A DNA stretch of 64,000 nt, from contig JAJFTP010000081.1 of the NCBI GenBank assembly GCA_021372895.1, positions 1-64,000 of the forward strand, given 5' to 3'. The first letter of the stretch is position 1. Each line of letters opens with the position of its first letter. Under the pieces are notes generated by a model that saw nothing but the letters and a program-made list of their open reading frames with translations, was not told where the DNA came from and ran no database searches. The translations under genes and the position numbers were made by a program. Shown piece after piece: positions 35,207 to 42,054 of this stretch. Source of the stretch: Synergistaceae bacterium (GTDB lineage: Bacteria; Synergistota; Synergistia; Synergistales; Synergistaceae).

Positions 35207-35568
35207 CTAATGCACACTATCAATTGTATCCCTGTTTTTTAAGTGAGTAAAGAGGGTCAAAATGCTGGACCGTAAAATTGACGGCAAAAGTTAAGAAATA
35301 GAATAAATTATGCCATATAACTTAGAGAAAAAAGGCACAATGTCGATTGCCAACCAAAACTTCCGCGAAAACAAACTACGCACTCTCTGCGACAAACCTA
35401 AAATAAGCACAAGATAAAGATTTACATGCTTAATTGAGAATATTAGCACAAATGCTTCTTATTTGGACTTAGCGTGCAGGACTTATGCCTGTGCCGGATT
35501 TATAAGGCTACGGCCTCCTGACAGTAAAAGTTAGGGTATTGTTACGGCGCCGATCCTTTTGGCCGTCA
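35207..35568. other. Intergenic region gdhA / metY
   Basis: About 360 bp, AT-rich near gdhA, with no plausible ORF. CATAAT around 35308-35313 on the minus strand is a possible -10 for gdhA, but no good -35 accompanies it. Downstream of metY a weak hairpin (ACGGC/GCCGT) without a U-tract is seen. Confidence 0.3.
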
Positions 35569-36864
35569 TTATCTTCCTGCGGCAGAATCCAATCCTGCGG
35601 TAAGGTCCTGAATGATATCGGAAATGTCTTCCAGTCCCACGCTGAGCCTGATAAGGCCATCACTGAGACCGGCCGCATGGCGCTGCTCGGTTGTAAGCTG
35701 GCTGTGCGTAGTGCTGGCAGGGTGTATTATGAGTGTGCGCGAGTCACCAAGGTTCGCCATATGACCGATGAGGTCGAGATTGTCAAGAAGCCTGCGTCCC
35801 GCCTCAATCCCTCCTTTTACTGAAAACGCCATCATGCCGCCGCATCCTTCTTTGAGGTAGATCTGTGCCATGTCGTTCTGAGGGTGACTCGCAAGTCCGG
35901 GATAACTGACCCATTCGACCGCTGGATGTGCTTCAAGAAACTCTGCGACCTTAAGTGCATTCTTGCTATGGCGCTCCATGCGAAGCGCGAGCGTCCCAAG
36001 CGAGAGGTGAAGCAGATAAGCGTCAAAGGGCGACTGGCATCCTCCGAGATCGCGCACTATAGAGGCGTGGAGCTTAGCATAAAGAGCGGCCTTACCGAAT
36101 TTTTCCGTGAAAGTTATGTCGTGATATGCCGTATCCGGTTTCGCAAGGGTCGGGAATTTATCCGGATATGCGCCCCAGTCAAAGTTTCCCCCGTCGACCA
36201 CTGCTCCGCCTATAAGGTTGCCGTTGCCTGAGATGTATTTCGTGGTAGAGTGGATGACAACATTTGCCCCCCACTCTATCGGGCGGCATAATGCCGGCGT
36301 TGCAAATGTGTTGTCAATTATCAGCGGCACGCCCTGACGTTTGGCGATACTGGCGAGGGCTTCAAGCGGCGCGACATTCATCATCGGGTTGCCGATAATT
36401 TCTGTTATGATCGCGCGCGTCTCGTCGTTTATTGCCTGTTCAACCTGACACGGATGGTCACTGTCAACAAGTATAGTCTGAATGCCGAACCGCTTGAAAA
36501 CGTTCTGTAACAGCGTAAGCGTCCCGCCATAGATTTTTTTCGATACGACCAGATTGTCGCCATAAGAACAGATGGCTGTGATCAGATGTGCAAATGCCGC
36601 CTGACCGGATGACGTGGCGAGGCATCCGGCTCCGTTTTCGAGTGAATTCAGTCCCTCCTCAAACGCACATACTGTGGGGTTTGAGATCCTTGAGTAAATA
36701 AAGCCATCCTCTGCTAAATTAAATAGATCAGCCGCATGTTCTGTGCTGCGGAACTGAAATGCGGACGACATGTATATCGGAAGCCCCGACGCGCCTGTTG
36801 CAGGATCATACTTCCATCCACTGTGCAATGCTTTTGTCATCATTCCGTAATTTTTATTGTCCAT
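35569..36864 (-). CDS. metY: O-acetylhomoserine sulfhydrylase (homocysteine synthase)
   Basis: A 431-residue Cys/Met-metabolism PLP enzyme. It has YSRISNPTVCAFEEGLNSLENGAGCLATSSGQAA, IDNTFATPALCRPIEWGANVVIHSTTKYISGNG (PLP lysine in STTKYI) and a C-terminal segment typical of MetY (SRTLIIHPASTTHSQL). It makes homocysteine from O-acetylhomoserine and sulfide. ATG 36864 follows GGAAGGGG. A strong promoter and a short leader with an intrinsic terminator precede it, so expression is probably attenuated. Confidence 0.92.
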   Translation of the reverse strand: MDNKNYGMMTKALHSGWKYDPATGASGLPIYMSSAFQFRSTEHAADLFNLAEDGFIYSRISNPTVCAFEEGLNSLENGAGCLATSSGQAAFAHLITAICSYGDNLVVSKKIYGGTLTLLQNVFKRFGIQTILVDSDHPCQVEQAINDETRAIITEIIGNPMMNVAPLEALASIAKRQGVPLIIDNTFATPALCRPIEWGANVVIHSTTKYISGNGNLIGGAVVDGGNFDWGAYPDKFPTLAKPDTAYHDITFTEKFGKAALYAKLHASIVRDLGGCQSPFDAYLLHLSLGTLALRMERHSKNALKVAEFLEAHPAVEWVSYPGLASHPQNDMAQIYLKEGCGGMMAFSVKGGIEAGRRLLDNLDLIGHMANLGDSRTLIIHPASTTHSQLTTEQRHAAGLSDGLIRLSVGLEDISDIIQDLTAGLDSAAGR

Positions 36865-36888
36865 TATTAACTTCCCCTTCCTTGAAAT

Positions 36889-36920
36889 AAAAAAGCCGAA
36901 CCTAAAAATCAGGTCCGGCC
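36889..36920 (-). terminator. Attenuator terminator in the metY leader
   Basis: On the minus strand: GCCGGACCT, loop GATTTTT, AGGTTCGGC, then TTTTTT. The stem has 9 bp with one G-U pair. It lies between the metY promoter and start codon, so full-length metY mRNA needs readthrough. Confidence 0.85.
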
Positions 36921-36921
36921 T

Positions 36922-36947
36922 GTTGAATACGACGTTTTCAACGCGTC
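36922..36947 (-). ncRNA. Candidate H-type pseudoknot in the metY leader
   Basis: On the minus-strand transcript: GACG (36947-36944), then GTTGAA (36942-36937), then CGTC (36934-36931), then TTCAAC (36927-36922). The order S1-S2-S1'-S2' with 1-, 2- and 3-nt connectors is geometrically suitable for an H-type pseudoknot, 2 nt ahead of the terminator stem. The alternative is a simple GTTGAA/TTCAAC hairpin. Confidence 0.4.
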
Positions 36948-36963
36948 TATTTCATCAGCGGAC

Positions 36964-36992
36964 ATTTTAGCTGCAACAAATGATATTGTCAA
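36964..36992 (-). promoter_or_regulatory. metY promoter
   Basis: Leftward TTGACA (36992-36987), 17-nt spacer, TAAAAT (36969-36964). Expected transcription start near 36957, giving a leader of about 93 nt. Confidence 0.75.
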
Positions 36993-37126
36993 CCGAAACC
37001 GGTCAGCCCTATAATATACCATATACCAGTCCTTATATATATACAATCGGATAATTTAAGATTATAGTATTACTTGTATTATAGATATTCTCAAAAAGAA
37101 TATAACCAAGGGGAGGAGTTTTTCAG

Positions 37127-37528
37127 ATGCAGGAAAATGTTTGGGTGGTTACTATTTCGCAGGGGCCGGATGTTACTGATGCGGAAGTTTTCGATAACGA
37201 AGCGGATGCTGAGAATTTTGCACAGGAGATGGCGATTCAGCACAATGGTTCATATAAAGTGATTAAATCAGCTTTCAACAGCAGGAAAAAGATAACTGAA
37301 GCGGCTCAGCACTGGGTGGAACTTCCGGATTTCGACACACAATGTATCGAATGTCTCTTTGAAGAGATTTCCGATGTGCAGCAGGAAGAGTTAGATACTG
37401 AAGCCTGTGCTAAGTTCCTGGAGGAGCACAAGGATAACTTCCAGAAAAAAGCGGACGAGATCGTTCAGGAATATCTGCGCAAGGAGCTGCACGATTACCT
37501 TTTAAATGAAAGGGTGATCCTGGGATAA
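37127..37528 (+). CDS. Uncharacterised acidic protein (133 residues)
   Basis: A well-formed gene with a strong SD (GGGGAGGAG) before ATG 37127. The N-terminal half (VWVVTISQGPDVTDAEVFDNEADAENFAQEMAIQHNGSYKVIKS) looks like a small alpha/beta unit. The C-terminal half is highly charged and mainly helical (LDTEACAKFLEEHKDNFQKKADEIVQEYLRKELHDYL), possibly a coiled coil. It has three cysteines, including CIECLF. No signal peptide or membrane segment. I do not recognise a family. It stands between metY (divergent) and ald. Confidence 0.8.
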   Translation: MQENVWVVTISQGPDVTDAEVFDNEADAENFAQEMAIQHNGSYKVIKSAFNSRKKITEAAQHWVELPDFDTQCIECLFEEISDVQQEELDTEACAKFLEEHKDNFQKKADEIVQEYLRKELHDYLLNERVILG

Positions 37529-37555
37529 AGAAGTATCAAATAAATTTTTTTTACT

Positions 37556-37589
37556 GATTCGGTTTGAAGTATAGTGGAATTTTCAGAAT
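37556..37589 (+). repeat. 34-nt dispersed repeat, copy B
   Basis: Thirty-two of 34 bases match the inverted copy at 25110-25143. It ends just upstream of a TATAAT (about 37597-37602) that could serve ald, so it may contain promoter or operator sequence. Confidence 0.7.
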
Positions 37590-37653
37590 ATTAGCTGTAT
37601 AATCCAATCGTTGTTTACATAGAACCTAAAAAACAAGAAAGGGGACTTGTAAA

Positions 37654-38778
37654 GTGAAGATAGGATGTCCAAAGGAAATCAAAAACCGGGAGTACCGCGT
37701 AGGTTTGACGCCTGCGTCGGCGGCAGCTTATGTACAGTCAGGGCATGAAGTGTTCATCGAAAAAGGTGCAGGATCGCAGGCGGGATTTACAGACGAAGAA
37801 TATGTCGCCGCCGGTGCGCGTATATTGGAATCAGCTAAGATGGTATGGGATACAGCGGAGATGATCGTGAAGGTGAAAGAACCTTTAGCCGCAGAATATG
37901 GGCTGATGAAAAAATCACAGCTTATATTCACTTATTTCCATTTTGCAGCTGATCTTGAATTGACTGAAGCGTGCATTAAGTCGGGTGCGACATGTGTTGC
38001 GTATGAAATGGTGGCAGAACCATGGGGACTTCCCCTGCTTCAGCCTATGAGTGAAGTCGCGGGGCGTATGTCCGTTATAATGGGAGCGTTCTATCTGGGC
38101 AGGACATTTGGCGGAAGCGGGTTGCTGCCAATGGGTGTCCCTGGTGTCGCTCCGGCAAACATACTGGTAATTGGAGGCGGCAATGTCGGGATAAATGCAG
38201 CGAAGGTTGCGGCCGGACTTGGAGCAAGGGTTACGATAACAGACGTCAATCACCGCAGACTTGCATATCTTGCGGAGGTAATGCCTGCAAACTGCGTTGC
38301 CATATATAGCGATGAAGTGACTATAGCGAATGTAATAAAAGATGCGGATATGGTCATCGGCGCTGTGCTCCTGCCTGGCGGAGCAAAAGCCCCGAAGCTT
38401 GTCACAAGGAAACATCTCAAATCTATGAGGCCGGGATCGGTTTTTGTAGATGTAGCTATCGATCAGGGCGGAGTAGGAGAGACCTCACGTCCGACGACAC
38501 ATGATGATCCGATATTTATCGAAGAAGGTGTAGTGCACTATTGTGTCGCAAATATGCCCGGAGCGTATGCAAGAACCGCGACTATAGCGCTGTCCAATGC
38601 TACTGTCGGTTACGGTGTGCAACTTGCAAATAAAGGGGTAGTTAAAGCCTGCGAAGAAAACGCCGCTATTTTCAAGGGCCTTTCAATATATAAAGGCAAA
38701 CTGACCCTTCCTGCCGTTGCAGATGCTTTAAAGATGCATCATGAGTATATGGAGACCGGCGCAGCGCTGAAATTATAG
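37654..38778 (+). CDS. ald: Alanine dehydrogenase
   Basis: 374 residues with the alanine dehydrogenase pattern: MKIGCPKEIKNREYRVGLTPASAAAYVQSGHEVFIEKGAG, MIVKVKEPLAAEY, LLQPMSEVAGRMSV, the NAD motif LVIGGGNVGINAAKVAAGLGARVTITDVN and VDVAIDQGGVGETSRPTTHDDPIF. It interconverts alanine and pyruvate plus ammonia. GTG 37654 follows AAAGGGGACTTGTAAA. A very long terminator follows. Confidence 0.96.
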   Translation: MKIGCPKEIKNREYRVGLTPASAAAYVQSGHEVFIEKGAGSQAGFTDEEYVAAGARILESAKMVWDTAEMIVKVKEPLAAEYGLMKKSQLIFTYFHFAADLELTEACIKSGATCVAYEMVAEPWGLPLLQPMSEVAGRMSVIMGAFYLGRTFGGSGLLPMGVPGVAPANILVIGGGNVGINAAKVAAGLGARVTITDVNHRRLAYLAEVMPANCVAIYSDEVTIANVIKDADMVIGAVLLPGGAKAPKLVTRKHLKSMRPGSVFVDVAIDQGGVGETSRPTTHDDPIFIEEGVVHYCVANMPGAYARTATIALSNATVGYGVQLANKGVVKACEENAAIFKGLSIYKGKLTLPAVADALKMHHEYMETGAALKL

Positions 38779-38800
38779 GTTTAAAGACTGTATTATCAGC

Positions 38801-38847
38801 AAACACACAAAACACCCCGTCATATGACGGGGTGTTTTGTGTGTTTT
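38801..38847. terminator. Perfect 46-bp palindrome, bidirectional terminator
   Basis: Two 23-nt arms centred at 38823/38824 (core CCCCGTCATATGACGGGG, flanked by AAAACA.../...TGTTTT and ending in TTTTT). It follows ald and faces the converging class IV aminotransferase gene, ending transcription from both sides. Confidence 0.9.
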
Positions 38848-38936
38848 TACTTGTATATTTTGGCAATAGTGGTGTAAATCTATAGTCTGCCTTAAAAGGC
38901 ACAGTTGAGTCATACCTGCTGTGGGGGAGAATATCT

Positions 38937-39776
38937 CTAATCTTCCAGCCAGCGCTCCATATTGGTCAAAAATAAATGATGTATATGCGCTGTTGCCGGG
39001 CCTGGGACCCCGTTGCCGATGACCTGTTCCCCCACACGTACAACAGGGAGGACTTCTTTTACCGAGCCTGATATGAACGTCTCATCTGCCTCAGCCAGTT
39101 CGCTCTCGAGAGGGCATCTCTCTTCTATTTTGAAACCGTTTTCGCGCAAGAGCGTGAGAAGTATCTCTCTTGTTATCCCTCTGAGAACCCTGCCGACAGG
39201 GGCGGTGATAACCTTGCCGTCCTTACAGAGGAAGAAGCTGCTCGTTGCCGATTCAGTTATCTCGTTATTGACGATGTAAAGGGTCTCGAAGTCACTGTCT
39301 CTTGCGTTAGACATGGGTATATATCCAAACAGGTAGTTTGTGCTCTTTGTCTCCGGATAAGGCCTTTCCATTCGGACGGGCTTCAGTGATACGCCTTTCT
39401 TAATTTCATCCGCTGTCAGCATGTGGACCTCTTCGAAGAGAACAAAAAAGTCAGGTTCAGGGAAGTGTCCACGGTTGTTTATCTTTCCACCGGTGATATA
39501 TGGTTTTATGACGATGTCACCATGTGGGGCCGATCCATGTTTTACTCCCTGATGAATTATTCCGGGAAGTTCTTCCATTATTCCGCCTGCTTCGATCCCG
39601 CACTGCTTCGCGCTTGCCGCTAGTCTTTCAAGGTGCTGCGGCATAGCAAATATTTTTTTGCCATATGTCCTTATCGAATCGAAGACTCCTATTCCCCTCT
39701 GGATCAGGAGATCTGTGACCGGCAAGCTGCATTCCTCTGGGGGCATAAACTTTCCTCTGTAATAACAAAGAGACAT
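38937..39776 (-). CDS. Class IV aminotransferase (branched-chain/D-amino-acid aminotransferase-like)
   Basis: A 279-residue fold-type-IV PLP enzyme. It has VTDLLIQRGIGVFDSIRTYGKKIFAMPQHLERLAASA, RPYPETKSTNYLFG (PLP lysine), NNEITESATSSFFLCKDGKVITAP and VLRGITREILLTLLRENG. Such proteins are IlvE-like, D-alanine aminotransferases or aminodeoxychorismate lyases; the sequence alone does not decide. ATG 39776. Next to an aspartate racemase gene (divergent), a D-amino-acid role is conceivable. Confidence 0.85.
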   Translation of the reverse strand: MSLCYYRGKFMPPEECSLPVTDLLIQRGIGVFDSIRTYGKKIFAMPQHLERLAASAKQCGIEAGGIMEELPGIIHQGVKHGSAPHGDIVIKPYITGGKINNRGHFPEPDFFVLFEEVHMLTADEIKKGVSLKPVRMERPYPETKSTNYLFGYIPMSNARDSDFETLYIVNNEITESATSSFFLCKDGKVITAPVGRVLRGITREILLTLLRENGFKIEERCPLESELAEADETFISGSVKEVLPVVRVGEQVIGNGVPGPATAHIHHLFLTNMERWLED

Positions 39777-39941
39777 TTATATGTCATTCCTTTCCTTAAT
39801 GGGGGCTCATTCGAGCCCAAAATATCACATTACCGCGAACATAGGAACATTATCACTCTGTAGAGCAAATTGCAAACGAAAAAGGGGCAGGATATAATTT
39901 AAAAGAAATAATTTTGGATCTCCGATTGGAGTGCATGGATT

Positions 39942-40631
39942 ATGAATGAAAAGATTTTGGGAGTTCTCGGTGGGATGGGCCCCGCGGCATCGGCTGAATT
40001 CATGAAGATACTCGCAGAGAAGGTCCCGGCAGGAATGGATCAGGACCACCCCGTCGTATATATGCTTTCGGATCCAAAAATACCTGACCGCAGCCGTGCA
40101 ATAGTAGGGGATGGAAAAAGTCCGGAATCACAGATAAGAGGCGATCTTGAAAAACTTATAGAGTGGGGTGCGGAAGTTTTAGCGGTCCCGTGTAATACGG
40201 CGCATTATTTCATTGACAGGTTCAGGAGTGAACTCTCTGTCCCGCTTGTCCATATTGTTGAAGCAACGCTTGAAGAAGCAGTGAAAAACGCTCCGGATGG
40301 AGCGTGGATGGTTTCTTCTCTGGGAACTGTCCGTGCGGGTATATACCAGACAGCTGCGGAGAAAATGGGATACAGGCTCTTCATCCCGCCCGAAGATATA
40401 CAAAGACAGATGCAGGAGGTCATAACATTTGTAAAATCAGGGGACATAAAAAATGCAGCGCAAAAAATGGAAGCATCAGTGGATGCCCTTTGGAGAATTA
40501 AGGAAATATCCATAATTACAGCGTGCACAGAGCTGCCGCTTGCCTATGACGCTTCATCACTGCCGCTTGAGAGAAACATTTCCAGTCTGAACGCCCTTGC
40601 AGATGCCTGCATAAAAGAGATAGGCTGCTAA
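39942..40631 (+). CDS. Aspartate/glutamate racemase family protein
   Basis: 229 residues: KILGVLGGMGPAASAEFMKILAEKVP, DPKIPDRSRAI, VLAVPCNTAHYFIDRF (first Cys) and SIITACTELPLAYD (second Cys). This is the classical cofactor-free aspartate racemase pattern with both catalytic cysteines. Start ATG 39942 after TTGGAG. Divergent from the class IV aminotransferase. Confidence 0.9.
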   Translation: MNEKILGVLGGMGPAASAEFMKILAEKVPAGMDQDHPVVYMLSDPKIPDRSRAIVGDGKSPESQIRGDLEKLIEWGAEVLAVPCNTAHYFIDRFRSELSVPLVHIVEATLEEAVKNAPDGAWMVSSLGTVRAGIYQTAAEKMGYRLFIPPEDIQRQMQEVITFVKSGDIKNAAQKMEASVDALWRIKEISIITACTELPLAYDASSLPLERNISSLNALADACIKEIGC

Positions 40632-40753
40632 AATACGCACACTGATGTGCTTCACGGCATAATAATACACTTGGTAAAACCTTCTCATTCAAATCTTTCA
40701 GTAAATTTACCGATTTGTGCGGGGGTATATTTAAGTAGAATAAATAAAAAGGA

Positions 40754-40776
40754 ATTAAGGTATCTTAATGCATTAA
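40754..40776. promoter_or_regulatory. Overlapping palindromes, candidate Rrf2 operator
   Basis: ATTAAG-GTAT-CTTAAT (40754-40769) overlaps TTAATGCATTAA (40765-40776); both are perfect inverted repeats. They lie just downstream of a TAGAAT -10-like box (40736-40741) and 20 bp before the Rrf2 gene, a position suited to autoregulation. Confidence 0.45.
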
Positions 40777-40795
40777 TAGTAACGGAGATGGGATC

Positions 40796-41236
40796 ATGGC
40801 CAGAGTAGCAGGTTTCAGTGAAGCGACTTACATTGCACTGCACAGTATGGTCCTTATCGCTGAGAATGGGGGAGAGAGGATATCCATAAAGGATATGGCT
40901 GCCAGGCTGCATGTTTCGGAAGCTCATCTTGCGAAAGTGATTATGCGTCTTTCACATTCAGGGCTTATAGATACGGTAAGGGGGCCAAAGGGAGGGGCGG
41001 TACTAGCCAGGCTGCCTGAGGAGATAAGCTTTCTTCAGATATTAGAGTCGATAGATGGACCGTTGGAAAGATCAGAATGCGTTTTCGGCAGGAGGACATG
41101 CGTTTATCAATCATGCATATTCGAAGGATTTCTCAAAAGACTGACAGAAGAAGCCAGAGAATGGCTGGCAAAACGTAACTTGGCTGATTTCATAAATACG
41201 GGTACGGGAGTGAAAACCAATGAGAAAGATAATTAA
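40796..41236 (+). CDS. Rrf2 family transcriptional regulator with Fe-S ligand cysteines
   Basis: 146 residues. The N-terminal winged helix (FSEATYIALHSMVLIAENGGERISIKDMAARLHVSEAHLAKVIMRLSHSGLI) is followed by three cysteines C95, C102 and C107 in the loop that holds a 2Fe-2S or 4Fe-4S cluster in IscR/NsrR. The gene is translationally coupled (17-bp overlap) to a ferredoxin and followed by hcp, so an NsrR-like nitric-oxide or redox sensor controlling hcp is the natural reading. Confidence 0.88.
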   Translation: MARVAGFSEATYIALHSMVLIAENGGERISIKDMAARLHVSEAHLAKVIMRLSHSGLIDTVRGPKGGAVLARLPEEISFLQILESIDGPLERSECVFGRRTCVYQSCIFEGFLKRLTEEAREWLAKRNLADFINTGTGVKTNEKDN

Positions 41237-41957
41237 GATCGACGAGAGCAGGTGCGACGGCTGCGGGATATGTGCGGAAGCCTGCCACGAAGGCGCAATT
41301 ATAGTAGAAGACGGAAAGGCTAAACTTGTGAGCGAAACATATTGTGACGGTCTTGGGGACTGTATAGGCGAATGCCCGCAAGGAGCGATATCGTTTGAAA
41401 TGCGGGAGGCTGCAGCTTACGATGAAGCAGCGGTAAAAGCCCGTACGTCCGCTGAAAAAGCATCCTCCTCCGAAGATAAGCTGCCTTGCGGATGTCCCGG
41501 TTCTATGGCAAAGGAGCTCAAGTCGGCGAAATCGGATCCCCAGCGGCAGAAAGAAGCAGCAATGCAGGAATCAGAGCTCACCAACTGGCCGGTGCAGTTA
41601 AAACTGGTCCCGGTACAGGCCCCGTATCTTGCAGGTGCGCATCTTCTTATCGCTGCTGATTGTACTGCATTTGCATGCCCCAACTTCCATAGAGATCTGC
41701 TCGCTGATAAAGTATGCCTTGTAGGATGCCCTAAGCTGGACGAAGTTGAGCCATATATAGACAAACTGGTGCAGATCATAAAACTCCATGGCATCGAAGA
41801 AATAGATGTCGCCTATATGGAGGTACCATGTTGCGGCGGCTTGGTCAGGCTCGTGGAAGAAGCTGTTGCAAAATCAGGAACGTCAGTGACACTTAAGCTT
41901 GTCAAGCTTGCGCTTAACGGGAAATTTCTTGAGGTAAGGCAGATATTCCCAAGTTGA
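41220..41957 (+). CDS. 4Fe-4S ferredoxin-type protein associated with Hcp
   Basis: 245 residues: two N-terminal ferredoxin motifs (CDGCGICAEACHEGA and YCDGLGDCIGECPQGAI), then a Cys-rich hinge (LPCGCPGSMAKEL). A C-terminal domain follows with LIAADCTAFACPNFHRDLLADKVCLVGCPKLDEVEPYI and MEVPCCGGLVRLVEEAV. Ferredoxins of this architecture accompany hcp in anaerobes and probably donate electrons to it. Overlaps the Rrf2 gene. Confidence 0.87.
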   Translation: MRKIIKIDESRCDGCGICAEACHEGAIIVEDGKAKLVSETYCDGLGDCIGECPQGAISFEMREAAAYDEAAVKARTSAEKASSSEDKLPCGCPGSMAKELKSAKSDPQRQKEAAMQESELTNWPVQLKLVPVQAPYLAGAHLLIAADCTAFACPNFHRDLLADKVCLVGCPKLDEVEPYIDKLVQIIKLHGIEEIDVAYMEVPCCGGLVRLVEEAVAKSGTSVTLKLVKLALNGKFLEVRQIFPS

Positions 41958-42054
41958 TAGGCTGTTTTAGATAAACTATCGCGGTTTATAAGACAGAGTT
42001 CCCCAGAGGAAAACACGCCGGATTATCGGCTAAAAAAGAAGGAGAGTGACAGTG

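Noticed and set aside
36912-36970. 18-codon minus-strand ORF across the metY leader as a leader peptide
   Set aside because: Its ATG overlaps the predicted -10 box and would lie upstream of the transcription start; it lacks an SD and any run of Met or Cys codons.
36864-36992. metY leader as a known SAM-I (S-box) or SAM-II riboswitch
   Set aside because: Neither the S-box consensus nor the SAM-II core sequence is visible and the element is too short; only the terminator and a possible pseudoknot can be supported.
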